A stretch of 64,000 nucleotides of DNA, taken from positions 19,977,702-20,041,701 of the forward strand of contig OZ022245.1 in NCBI GenBank assembly GCA_963978895.1. The letters run 5' to 3'. The translations under genes and the position numbers were made by a program. Each line of letters begins with the position of its first letter. Within the stretch, counting starts at the first letter, position 1. Origin of the DNA: Erpobdella octoculata. Taxonomy: Eukaryota > Annelida > Clitellata > Hirudinida > Erpobdellidae. Below are positions 11,153 through 26,156 of this stretch, one piece after another. A model generated the notes under the pieces. The model had not been told where the DNA came from and did not search any database. It saw nothing but the letters and a program-made list of their open reading frames with translations.

Positions 11153-11492
11153 ATATAATACAACATTGGATCAGATATTTATGTTACTTTGGCACAAAAG
11201 CTTCCATTCAGAAAATCATAACAAATTAAAAATAGTGATCAACTAATCAGTTAGTTCAAACTGGTATCGCATTTATATATTGTTGAGTTGTTAACTTGCT
11301 AGTTGATACTTCTACTTTATGCAACTATGTGTGCTGTGGCCTATATGGTACCCACCATGACATGTCTGATGAAGTTACTGGTTGATTGAAGTTTTCCACT
11401 TATTCTGTTGTTAACACAATTCAAACACTGCAAGAACTTTCCCATCTTCATTCTTAGTAATACTAAAGATATTGCCATCTGAAACTGCTGGC

Positions 11493-12375
11493 TAGTGATG
11501 GGCGATTTTGAATGAATCGTTCATTTTGAACGATTCATTGATGTGAACCAACTGAGTCAATTCACTAATTCTAAAAAAAATCGTTCAATCTTATTTGGTT
11601 CATTTACTTACATAATTAGCATAGAGGCGGAGCTTACCAGACTAGCCAGCCAATGTCAAAATGCCTCAAGCTTGGCTTATTTACATTAACTCACTATAGA
11701 AATTAGCTAAGAAAAAACAGTGTCTCTATCAAAGGTTATTTTGATATGAAAAGCGCTATTAAAAATTTTGTGTTCCACTAAGAATAACAATTCCTTTAAT
11801 CCCAAAGTCATAAACTTAGCCAATGCATTAGATAGTTCACTACAGAAAAGGTTTACTGGTGTAGAAACGCAAATTCTCTGCGCAGAATCAACATTGCTGG
11901 ATCCTCGGTTTAAAAGAAAAAGATTTAGTGATGCTTCAGCACTAGAACAGGCCGTAAAGAAAGAATAATGATAATCTAGTGCAGCCTCAAGTAGATGATG
12001 TTCTAAAACAACCAAAACCCTGATCTACAATATGGGATGAGTTTGCCAGCAGATATGCAGACTGTATCAACTCCCAAATCCCAAATCATTAAAGTAAAGC
12101 GGTTTACTGATGAACCCTTAATTGCATGGGATGCTGACCCTTTGAAATGGTGGAGTGACAGAGCTGGTGTATATCCCCTTTTAGTAAAGGTTGTCAAGGA
12201 GCGATTGTGTATAGTGGCAACATCTGTACCTTATGAGCGTATTTTTTCTAAAGTAGGACAAACAATCACGGAAAGAAGAAAACGTCTCACAACATCAAAT
12301 GTAGCAAAACTGTCTTTTTTAAATGGTAATATGAGTATCTGGGTATATAAAAACGTTATTTTTTTGGACTGTTGA
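11493..12375 (+). pseudogene. hAT transposase relic (ZBED-like)
   Basis: At 11493 TAGTGATGGGCGATTTT looks like a hAT 5' end with AACGATTCATT subterminal repeats. Bases 11768-11968 encode a piece with RFTGVETQILCAEST and LLDPRFKRKRF (conserved LDPRFK of hAT transposases). Bases 12037-12340 encode DPLKWW, IVATSVPYERIFSKVG and ERRKRLTTSNVAKLSFLNGN, the C-terminal dimerisation region. The parts lie in different frames with a stop between, and about 500 residues of catalytic core are gone, so it is a decayed copy. The ZBED label reflects general resemblance only. Confidence 0.8.
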
Positions 12376-12568
12376 TTTATTAAAATAAACACAAATTAAT
12401 TCTTATTCATTTTAGTAACGGTTTTATCTGACTGATAAGTATAAAAAGTCCGCAGTATGAATCTTTCAACGAGTCAGTGAACGATTCTGAACGAGTTAAA
12501 GAATAAATAAGTTCTATTCAGACTTGTTTCAATTTTTAAAAATGGACCAGATTTGCCAAAAATAGAAC

Positions 12569-12960
12569 CTAAGGTTATCTCCATACATTTAGATACGGAA
12601 AACATACCTTGATCTATATTTTGCTTCATAGCTTTTTTATTTGTTGGACTATTTTCAAAAAATTAGTTTCTATGTTTAGCTAATATATTTGTCTTTCTAA
12701 TGTATTAAGTTACAAATCCAATGCAGTCGAAAATTGTAATCTACATGGCCCCTAACGCAAGTGAAAAATCCTTTCCATACATTTACATATTGACGGCGAC
12801 GGTTTTTCGCCTATAACTTTTTTATTTTTTGCAATATTAAATTTATTTTTGTACCATTATATTTCTTTCTTAAATACCTTTCTAAAAATCTATAGCACAA
12901 CCCCAATGCACGTAATTTTTTTTTGCACCATAGTTCGGGAATCCAGCTGCGCAGCTAACT
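12569..12960 (+). repeat. Dispersed repeat B, copy 1
   Basis: Shares long stretches, in inverted orientation, with 37440-37690, including CCATACATTTACAT, GGTTTTTCGCCTATAAC and AATTGTAATCTACATGG-type sequence. Probably a non-autonomous DNA element; no coding capacity. Confidence 0.6.
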
Positions 12961-12998
12961 TCTGCCTCATTCATTGAGGCCATAAAAAATGCATTAGG

Positions 12999-13372
12999 CT
13001 ACTTTAGTCTAAAATAGTCTGACAACTTCTTCCAATGTCCAAGATAGGAAGCAGCCTGTTCTATGACAACATCCAGCTTATTCTTAAATTCAACGACGTG
13101 ATTTACTAAGATTATGTTTCCCACAAATTTTAACCTGTTAAAATGCTTCTTTTGTTCTAACTGCTTATTACTTCTTTTGTTTCCAGCATGATCGAGACAC
13201 GTATAAAAAAATTTTATGTTATAAAATATGCACGATAACTGAGTCTCAAATTTGTGACATCTGATGATTGATAACTTGAGTGATACACTTGTGAGAGTTT
13301 TACTTTTTTTATTCGCATGATTGTAATAAACGTTTAATATGCCAGTCATGCTTTGTCAATGGGTTATGTAAT
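12999..13372. other. No supported gene
   Basis: AT-rich sequence with a weak minus-strand reading frame that I cannot assign; no splice or family evidence. Confidence 0.4.
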
Positions 13373-13688
13373 CCAGTGGCGTAGCTATAACCTCGGCCGC
13401 CTGTGCAGTGCCCAGGGGCCCGGAGCTGGATGGGATAATTAATTAGTTATATGTTATGTTAAATGCTGATTGAACATATAACATCTAATATCTCTCTGAC
13501 ATTGAAAATATTTTGTTTACCGTTATATTAAATTATATTAATATCAGAAAAATCAATCACATAATTCACGCTTCACATGATAGCTATAACAATTCTTATT
13601 ATGTCATTGCTGAGTCACTCAATTGCCTATTGCTTAAGGTGCAAACAATAAAAGATGTTGCAGGCACGTGTGTGAAGTTAGCCTCGAG

Positions 13689-14440
13689 GCTGAGCTGTGC
13701 TAATTAAAATTTAAAAAAAATGGCGTGCACTGGAGCTGTGCTAATTAAAATTTTAAAAAATGGTGTGCACTGGAGCTGTGCTATACATTGTTGGATGGGG
13801 TTTAAAAAATGGAATCGAATGGTATATTTGGGTTTTCTTCAGTTCAACAAATAAGAAAGTTATAAGCCAAAAACGACGATTTTCCGATGAAAATCGCTTA
13901 AAATCAGCCTTGGCTCTTTTTGAGAAATTCTATCTTTTTTTAACGGCTCAATAATAAAATTTTCCCTAAGTTCGTTAGAATACGGCAGGAGATGTTATCG
14001 AGTAGCCACTTTGCATATTTTGCATAATTAGCCACAGTCAGCTAGACTCGATTGTCCAATAGAAGCGTTTGTTTATGTTTCGGTTTGCTCGAAGAAATTG
14101 GTATATGGTCCAACGTTTTATTCGATAACTTTTTTATTTATTAACTTATAGAAGCTAAGGTTACACTGTTGGATTTAATATTGAATTATCTAAAAACAAG
14201 CTTCTCGGATATTCCCATTGCAGCAGTTAAAAAAAGATCGAATTTCTCAAAGAAGAGCCAAGGCTGATTTTATGCAATTTTTGTCGGAAAATCGTCGTTT
14301 TTGACTTATAACTTTCTTATTTCTTGAACTGAAGAAAACCCAAATATACCATTCGATTCCATTTTTTAAACCCCATCCAACAATGTATAGCACAGCCCCA
14401 GTGCTCGCCATTTTTTTTTAAATTTTATTAGCACAGGCTA
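13689..14440. mobile_element. Nested inverted-repeat (foldback) element
   Basis: Arms 13689-13945 and 14225-14440 are reverse complements over some 200 bp. They share TGTGCTATACATTGTTGG, TGGAATCGAATGGTATATTT and GAGCCAAGGCTGATTTTA-type sequence around a ~280-bp loop. The outer 40 bp of the left arm are duplicated in tandem (13690-13733 and 13732-13772). No coding capacity. Confidence 0.75.
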
Positions 14441-14447
14441 ATTTCAC

Positions 14448-14730
14448 ATGCATATTGCAAGCTTACTTCTAATTAAGAACTCTGCAATATCTTCAAGTTT
14501 TCTAGAAATTTGTACTTTATTTATGTTGTTTCTCAAAATTCCAGTTACAGTTGCAAGCTCAGAACGTTCGTTTTTGAAATTAAAAATAGTAAAAACTTAT
14601 TTGCTCAGTAGAATGAGTCAAGAAAGACTGAACAGTTTGAGCATTCTTTGAATAGAAAATGAAGTAGCCTGTCATTTAAGAAAGAAAATGGATTACATTA
14701 TTAGAATTTTTGCAGAACAAAAAGCTAGAA
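14448..14730 (+). pseudogene. hAT transposase dimerisation fragment
   Basis: Encodes IPVTVASSERSF, LKIVKTYLLSRMSQERLNSL and, after a stop at about 14650, IENEVA and RIFAEQKARK. This matches the C-terminal end of ZMYM1/TTF-type hAT transposases: (A-S-x-ERSFS..L..IKTYLRS.M.QERL..L..LSIE). The rest of the enzyme is absent. Confidence 0.75.
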
Positions 14731-15495
14731 AACATTTTATTTGTTAAATCCATAAATCTATGTTTTAATAATCTAATATAAAGTTGATCATTTGAACTTG
14801 TTTTATTTAAGTTAGGGTGTATAGAAATAGGGGGCCCAGACGTTGTTTTGCCCGGGGACCCAGTTTATCCAAGCTACGCCTTTATGTTCATAGGAAATAT
14901 TGTATTTGGAACCAACTTTTTAGAATGTTATAGCCAAATGTACGTTAGAACCAAATACAAAATACATTATAGCCAGGGTCATGCTACAGACAGTTGTAAT
15001 GTGACCTAAAGTTCAGTATGTTTCATCTAATGATACGTTATAGAGGGATTATACTGTACTATTTTAAAGTAAAACCAAGCAAAGCAAATTTCTGAAATTC
15101 AACTTTTAATTTTAAGAATTGACACTATTCCAAAGAAGAGCCTCATATTCATAACATCCAATGCTTTATACATTAATGCAAAATAAACTATATATGAATA
15201 ACATACATTTTACTTTGTAGAAAATTGGAATTTCTGAATAACAACATTTAAAAGTAGTTTCTCAATTTATTTATTATCTTAGTACATCAAAATTATTTCT
15301 TAGTTAGGCAAAAACATCACAAGAACACGGTACTTTCAGGAATTTCAAAAAACATTTTGGATTGCACATCTTTAAATTCTCATCAAATTGTTATTTGAGT
15401 GATTCATTTGTTTCCATCATTTCTCAAACCCAAAAAGTTTTATGAAGTAAAAAAATGGATGGTGCAACATTAACTTTTTCATATTTTTATTCAAG

Positions 15496-19822
<4,327 letters not shown>

Positions 19823-19865
19823 ATGTTAAAAATCACTTCACATGACATTGGCCAACTTCTTGAAA

Positions 19866-19888
19866 AATAAATATTTTACATGAATAAA
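19866..19888 (+). promoter_or_regulatory. AATAAA polyadenylation signals of the unknown host gene
   Basis: AATAAA at 19866-19871 and 19883-19888, 44-66 bases after the plus-strand stop codon. Confidence 0.5.
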
Positions 19889-19934
19889 AGTCTTTTGCAA
19901 ATAAATTAGTTTGTTAGTTTGATGGCAAAGAAAA

Positions 19935-20504
19935 TTAATTTAGAGAAAACACGTTATAACAAGGCTCATGACAAAATTTGTCCTTCACAAATTTTACTTT
20001 ACCAGCTTCAAAAAGTTTGCATTCTGTTGAATTAAGCCATTTTTCTACATCAAAATTAGGGAAAAAAGCTGTAATTTCTGACAGAGCTGTCTCTGTTGAA
20101 TCTGAAAAATAAAAATATGATTTTTCTTTTTTTGACTAATGCAGATTTTAAAAAAATTCTAACCTGAGCCATGTGCACAGTTCCTAGTATCAGATAGGCC
20201 ATATTTTCCTCTAATAGTATCTGGATGTTCAAACAGTGTCCTAGAATAAAAAGTTAAGTTTCAATTCAAAATTTCAAGATATAGAAAGTCAAATCAACCT
20301 ACTTGTACACTTTTGTTGGTCCCATCAAGCTCCTCCATCTGGAGATGCAGTCATCTCTATACAAAATTGCCACCACTATCGGTCCACTAGTATAAAATAC
20401 GGCAAACTTAGCTCCGACATTCCAAGCAAAACAAATTAAAAGAAACATTAGAAAGATCAACTACCATGACATGTAACTGACGAGTCTTTGATAAAAAAAC
20501 TTAT
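19935..20504 (-). CDS. NME6: Nucleoside diphosphate kinase, NME6 type (C-terminal four exons)
   Basis: NDP kinases pass a phosphate from NTP to NDP through a phospho-histidine; NME6 is the divergent, mitochondria-associated group II member. Exons on the minus strand: 20504-20465, 20386-20303, 20240-20164, 20101-19935 (stop TAA), with introns of 78, 62 and 62 bp, all GT..AG and in phase. They encode FFYQRLVSYMS, GPIVVAIL, WRSLMGPTKVYK, HPDTIRGKYGLSDTRN and AHGSDS, where the His of RNCAHGSDS is the catalytic residue; then EITAFFPNF as in NME6. A 50-residue tail ends SLN. The exon with the N-terminal ALIKPDA strand is not found within several kb upstream, where a LINE lies; it may be beyond a large intron or lost. 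Tail-to-tail with the unknown host gene. Confidence 0.85.
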
Positions 20505-21052
20505 CTGTAAGTTAGAAATAAAGTTGTTGCAATGGTTTTAGAAATCAAAAACATTTAAATTAAAATTGTTAGAAAAAAAAACTTTTTAAAGAAGATATTC
20601 ATATCTAAGAAAAACTTGTTAACTTTAAATTTAAAGGTTTTAATAATTAAAAATCATTCTTATGAATAAATATCTTCTTTAAAAAGATTTTTCTAAATAT
20701 TTATTTATTCAATGTGTTCTTATTTTTTATATTAAAGTTATAAATATCTAGTGTCAAGTTCTTTGTCATAAGGTTTTAACATCGGTTTGCTATGCAACAA
20801 CTGGGTTCACTTAACAATGCAGTGAATAAATTGACAGGCTGTCATATTGTTTAAAATATTCTAAAAACTATTCAATAGGGATTTCAATATCGCCAGACTG
20901 GTGGAAATTGATTTTCATAATAAAAAGCATTGAATTAACAACAATTAAGCCAAGGTTCCTTTTTTTAAATTTTATAGATGGATTCAAATGAGTTTGACTT
21001 TGCATGTGTTTTTTAGCCATAGATTTCACATATTTGAAAGTTTCGTATTGTG

Positions 21053-22260
21053 AGATAATGATAATGATAATGAATCAGAGTTTTATTAAAGTGGCGTATG
21101 TTCTTCAAAAGAACTTCAAGACCACTGTAGACGTTAGGGAAAAGATTTAGTAAACAGAAATGTTTTTAGTGCTGTGTGGAAACTGGCTGAACTGGATGTA
21201 GAGATGATGTGGAAAGGGAGTTTGTTCCACATTTCAGGCCCAATCACGTCGATGGATCTTCCGTCGAGCGTCGCGCGATGAACCGGCGGTGTAGTGAGGA
21301 GGCCCCTGGATGCTGATCTGAGCCTCTGCCGACCCGGTACATTGGCTACATGAGCAAAAGACAGGTATGGATGAGCTTGTACTCAATTCGTTGCAGAATG
21401 CGAAGCCAGTGGAGATCTTTGAGAAGTGGGGTGACATGGTCATATTTCCAAGCATTGTAGATTATTTTGGCGGCTGTGTTGATGAGAGTTTGAAGCCGAT
21501 CCAAATGACAAGAAGGAAGGCCGGCTAGAGTTGAATTTCCGTAATCAATCTTTGGAAGAACCAAGGCGGTTATGAGAATTCTCCGGGCGTCAATTGAAAG
21601 ATGAGAGGAGATACTGCGAATCTCTCTGAGAGAAGCATAGCAGGAACGGGTCGTGTTGTCGATGTGACTGGCCATAGAACAATCTGAATCCAGCCAGATC
21701 CCCAAATTACGAATACGTCTTACTGGTGGGATCAGGTCGGAGCAGATTCAAACCGGCTTGGTAGGGTGAGTTGACGAACGTCGGAAAGACGAGCACCAGA
21801 TCACTTCTGTTTTGTTGGAGTTCAACAGGAGAAGAAGCCGATGATCGGAAAAGTCGACTGGTATGACGTTCATGCTTTTGACGAATAGAGATCTTTGTGA
21901 GGCAACGACGTCGAGAGTACCTCCGCGTTCGTGAGTTGGTTGATGTACCCGAGGTGCGAAACCATGTGATGATAGACATTTTATAAATGCTATTGTGGTA
22001 GGTTCCTTTTTGCAATCCAGTCTTATGTTAAAGTCCCCGACGATGAGAACATCCTTCAAGACAGATACGCGCGACAGAAGATTATCAAGCTCACTAAAAA
22101 ATAGTGATGTTATGGGGCCAGTTCTGTAGACAACCAGCGCTACCATTTTCCCGTGAGTAGATTGAAGACTGGCTGAAATAAATTCGAATGTCGTGATTTT
22201 GGTGTCAAGAACGTAAGGCTGAAGACTTTTGAATTTAGGCGCTGAACGTACGGCTGCCTC
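21053..22260 (-). pseudogene. LINE (CR1/Rex group), 3' part, internally deleted
   Basis: Minus strand. The upper part encodes an AP-endonuclease segment: FEFISASLQ, LVVYRTGPITSLFF, LIVGDFNIRLD, PTHERGGTLDVV and DFSDHRLL. It then jumps directly to LLNSNKTEVIWCSS and, after a frame change, LDSDCSMASHID, LVLPKIDYGNSTLAGLP and HVTPLLKDLHW, which belong to the end of reverse transcriptase and the C-terminal domain. The main RT motifs (including YADD) are deleted. A 3' tail of TCATTATCATTATC follows AATAAAACTCTGA, ending at 21053. The 5' part of the same element lies next door in opposite orientation. Confidence 0.85.
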
Positions 22261-22747
22261 TGTTTTTTCGCTCTTCCTTTTCTTGTTTAATTAGCCTTTT
22301 TTAAGCAATTTTCTGGTTACGAACTGAGTTTTTCGGTCTTGTTATATGTTCTACTGTTTTGTGCGAGTTAGGTTTCTTGTAATTACATTGTAATTTAATA
22401 GTTATATTAGCTCAAATATCTGCCTTGTTTAAGTATGTGTACCGCTCAGCGTAACTTGTACGACGTGCTCTGCGCGCTTTGCTAGCTTAAATAAGCCTGT
22501 CGTTCCAAGTCGCGAACTTGTACACTCTCTCAGAAAAGCTGGAATTCTTCGGAAGAACGTGACGAGTTATCATCACTACCGGGGGAGAAGATCAGGTAGC
22601 CGTCACCCACGTCATACTTCATCGCCTCATTCTATCGGTCGTCACTCCAAAGATTCTTTCGCCTCAAACCTCACATTTGGTGTACTAAATGCGAGATCGT
22701 TAAACAATAACGTTGACTGTATTGAGACAAATTTTAGCTTAATCAGA
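22261..22747 (+). pseudogene. LINE 5' end, inverted (twin-primed) segment
   Basis: Plus-strand 5' UTR-like sequence followed by an ORF whose end reads LTFGVLNARSLNNNVDC, the start of an AP-endonuclease domain, truncated at about 22747. It supplies the part missing from the minus-strand segment at 21053-22260, with its 5' end facing the junction, as expected for twin-primed reverse transcription. Confidence 0.7.
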
Positions 22748-23530
22748 TAAGATGAAATGAGATGAAAAACTGTCAAAAGATCCTACTATAAGAAGCACAT
22801 ATACAGATATACTGAGTGAAATTCAAAAAAATTTCAAAAATAGCAGCAAAACCCAGGCTTCAGTTGAAATAATTTTTCTCTTAATTCCCAGTTATGTTTG
22901 CTTATGCCATAAGAGAATTCAATTGAAACAATATTTCAGTTCTCAACCTTTTGTCTTAACTTCTCAAAATTTATTTTTTTAACTCCACAGAAAATAATGT
23001 GAAATTAATCAATCGACTCTTGTGATTCTCAAACCAATTTTATATAGAAAATATAGATACAACTTACAATTTTCTGCACTCTGTGGAATGTAATGCTTTT
23101 TAAAATAGATTTTCATCAAAAGAAAATTCTATAGTATCCTAAGTCAATTTTAATAGGAAATAACAAAAAGTTAAGAATAAATGATAGCAGAAATATAAAA
23201 TAAGATTAATTCAAGCAAAAATAATTGAAAAAAATGTTCAATGCTCAAGGTCGAAGTTCCCGGTAAAGAATTATTCTCAATAGCATCAGAATAAAAAAAA
23301 CCAAGGAAAATAATTAAATAAAAAATCTTTTAGCAAAAAACCAAGAAGAGTTGAAGTTTTTAGAGTAAAAGTTACAACGCAAGTTTAATTTTTTCGTTGC
23401 TATACTAAAAGACTTCATAGGAAAGTTCAAATTAGTGACCAGTGTTAGAAAGTTACACATTTCTGTAATAGTATTACTTTTTCAGTAACTTGTAATAGGC
23501 ATTACTATTAAAAGTTACTGAAAGAACAAT
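22748..23530. other. AT-rich spacer, no gene seen
   Basis: No coding exon or repeat family supported. Confidence 0.5.
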
Positions 23531-24139
23531 AAAGTAATCTATATATTAAAAATATACAGCTGTGCGTTGGTCTCGCTAAAACTCAAAAACGACTTGACAG
23601 ATTTCATTCATTTTTTTTTTGCATTAGTTTCAATACAGGGGTGGTTTAAAAGTTTCAAAAATTCTACGGGTAAGCCCACAGGGGCTCTTTATCTGCACCC
23701 AGTAGCTCTGTAACCGTAACAGTGCATCTTACAAAAAAGTTTCAAAGACAATGTTGTAGAACTCCCTCAAGTTAGTCTTACAGAAAAAAAATTTTTCAAT
23801 CGGTACATTGGTTAGTTTACCAGTAAACATTCAAGGCCGGTTGAAGGATTTATACATTATGCACAAATTGGGTATAATGCACTGAATTTGTTAAAAATTG
23901 TTAACACTTTTTCAATAAATAAAAACAATAACACACTTTTAATAATAAAAAAAATTAAATCTTATGGATTAAAAAAATATTCTAGATCCACTTTTATATA
24001 TTTTACTTCACTGTTAGCGTTACTAACTTCACTTACATTCTTTGTTTATTTTATGTGTACTTTTCGATCTGCCATTATACTTATATTAGCTGCAATGCTT
24101 TGAAGATGAGCTGACATAGGTCGTCAAAGTCAATCAAAT

Positions 24140-24600
24140 GTCCGATGAGCTACTTCAAGTGCTAACCGTACAGATAACCAGCGAGCGACAGAAAATGTTA
24201 ACCCATTAACAGTTACGGTTGCGAAAACGCAATGTCATTTTTAGTATTTTCGTATGATAGTGACCATTAATGGGTTAACAATTCGAGCGTGAGTGAAAAT
24301 GAACAAGAAGTGAATAGGCTTAGAATGCAACGAGTTCGTGTACATCTAACACAACAACAGCAAGCAAGACAAAATGAGCAGGAACAATTCTGCTGATGCA
24401 GTGCTCCTGTGAACCTGGAAAGAGCAGCATTTCATTCCCATACGGAAATCGATTACAATGCCGACAAATCGGTAACAATTGGAGAAATGTCAGTCATTTG
24501 TCCGTATTGTAAGGCATTAAAATACAGTAGTGAATCGACTGGATTTTGTTGTGCGGCTAGAAGTAAAATTGTCACAATTGGTCCCGCCACTAGATCCACT
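24140..24600 (+). pseudogene. Helitron replicase-helicase N-terminal fragment
   Basis: Reads TSSANRTDNQRATENVN up to 24197. A 73-bp TTAA-bounded MITE follows, then SSVSENEQEVNRLRMQR and QQQARQNEQEQF, a stop near 24395, and ERAAFHS, VTIGEMSVICPYCKALKY, ESTGFCC. The repeated RLR..R..RA-type arginine/glutamine stretch followed by AAF..D..V.IG.M...C.YCKALK..E..G.CC is the usual start of Helitron proteins in animals. At least two stops and loss of everything C-terminal make it non-functional. Confidence 0.7.
24198..24278. mobile_element. 73-bp piggyBac-type MITE in TTAA
   Basis: TTAA-CCCATTAACAGTTAC ... GTGACCATTAATGGG-TTAA: inverted ends next to duplicated TTAA, the piggyBac signature. Skipping the insert with one TTAA keeps the Helitron frame open. 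It is far too short to code for anything. Confidence 0.8.
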
Positions 24601-24851
24601 ATGCTCATTAGTTTTGGGTACTGGATTGTGCATTGCTACACCATTCATCTGATCGTTATAAAATTTTCACACAACCTTGAGAGTCAAGGGAAGGTTTTTG
24701 TGAAAAAAAATTAAATTCTGTCACTGGAGAATGAGCTGAACGGGAAAAGCCGGAACGGAAAAGCGACCTAAAGCGAAAGAGCGAGCGGGAAAGGGAAAGC
24801 AGCCAGGAAGAGGAGAGCAAGAGACCGGGAGCAGGAGAGCAAGAGACCGGG

Positions 24852-24952
24852 AGGCATATTTCTAAATGGTAGTATGCAGCAATACAGAGAGGTCTACTAG
24901 TAGTCAAAGAGGGACGTGGCTTAAGGCTAGAGGCTCTGCTATTCCTAATAGC
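24852..24952 (+). repeat. Dispersed ~120-bp repeat A, copy 2
   Basis: GCATATTTCTAAATGGTAG and GACGTGGCTTAAGGC shared with 4096-4216 and 26022-26138; directly follows Helitron-like GACCGGGAGG. Confidence 0.7.
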
Positions 24953-26021
24953 CTACATTTCAGCCCGCGCATCTTACAACTTCCATTATTTTTATTATTA
25001 CAAACTTTTATTCAACTTGCTTGTGGTGGCTTTCTCTGTATGCAAATTTTGAATAAAATTTAACCAGCTTTTTGACTAGCTAGGAAGCTGAAACTTTCAG
25101 CATAGTTTTGTATTGGAAGACAATACATGATTCAATTGATTTCGACATATGCTGATAAACTAAACAGATAAAAAGTGTGATTATCGTGCGGCAAAGAGAG
25201 CGCGTGAATCATCTAAAGCTCGCGTAGCATTTATTTATGTTTCTTTGTCCTGCTTCTAAATTAATTTAGTTTAACTTCAATTCTTATTCAATTCACTGTA
25301 AATTCAAAAAAATTTCATAATAAATTTAGTGGTATTTACTCAAAAACTGAAAAACCTAATTTGAATAGCTTTCGTATTTCTAAATTGAGTGTATTTGAAA
25401 TAAAAGTTTGTGTTGAAAAACTTGTTTTTTCCTTTACTTGTTTCAATAGAAGCTGCTGATTGCTGGTTGACAAGAGTTTGTTCGGTAGTTATGGGAATGT
25501 TTGAATTTTCTCATAGATTCTCCAGTAGTTTACAGTGTATAAATGTCAGTAGCTTAGCTTAGACAAATCCTCACAATTTATGACATTTATGAAAGTTAAA
25601 GCAGAGTAGCTGAACTTTTTATCAATCTGGACCAGAGCTCCACTGACATAGTAAGTTAAATTTTTTATCACCAGCGAATGAATTTTTTATGTGGGTCAAA
25701 CTGGTCAGAGTCAGAGGCCCTGTGACTGTGATGTCAGACTACGACGACTACGTATTAGTTAATTTCATTAACTATTTTCAGACCAGTAGTTCAGTTCTTT
25801 GAGTAATCCCATGTATAATTAAAATTTATATTCCATTACAAAAATAAACAATTTGGAAGTTAGTGCAAAGTTAGTTTTATTCCGTCCGCACGAATGATAT
25901 GGTTACAAAATCTCCAGATACGTGTAAGCGTCCGCAACGACTCATAAACGCAATGAAAACAAATAGTAGATTATCGACTATCGGTTATAAAATATATGCA
26001 TATATATATATATATATATAT
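24953..26021. other. AT-rich region without supported genes
   Basis: Nothing codable was found; a (TA)n tract closes it at about 25999-26022. Confidence 0.5.
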
Positions 26022-26138
26022 TAGTGCCATACTAAGAATAGCAACCATAAATATCTAGAGCAGAGCCTTAAGCCACGTCCCTTTAAGGCTGCTAGTCGAT
26101 CTCTGAAATATTGCATACTACCATTTAGAAATATGCGA
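26022..26138 (-). repeat. Dispersed ~120-bp repeat A, copy 3
   Basis: Reverse-complement copy of 4096-4216, preserving AGCAGAGCCTTAAGCCACG and the AGTGCCATACTAAG end. Confidence 0.75.
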
Positions 26139-26156
26139 CCGGGCGGGAGAAGGACC

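Larger units (their letters stand above)
13374..14884 (+). mobile_element. hAT element relic with CAGTGGCGTAGC ends
   Basis: Left end CAGTGGCGTAGCTATAAC and right end AAGCTACGCC are inverted, and both are followed inwards by GCCCAGGGGCCC / GGGGCCCAG-type blocks, typical of hAT elements. A transposase C-terminal fragment at about 14515-14730 has the element orientation. A separate inverted-repeat element (13689-14440) is nested inside. I could not confirm a clean 8-bp target duplication. Confidence 0.65.
23540..24850 (+). mobile_element. Helitron relic (5' region, N-terminal coding fragment, tail)
   Basis: The 5' region near 23540 contains TATACAGCTGTGCG. Coding sequence at about 24140-24600 resembles the N-terminal zinc-finger region of Helitron replicase-helicase proteins, then breaks off. 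A GCATTGCTACACC body motif follows at 24631, and GGGAAAG / GAGAGCAAGAGACCGGGAG tracts run to 24850. The Rep and helicase domains are missing, so this is a deletion derivative. Confidence 0.6.

Noticed and set aside
23888..24103. 71-codon hydrophobic plus-strand ORF
   Set aside because: AT-rich composition gives Phe/Leu/Ile codons; no start context, domain or splice evidence.
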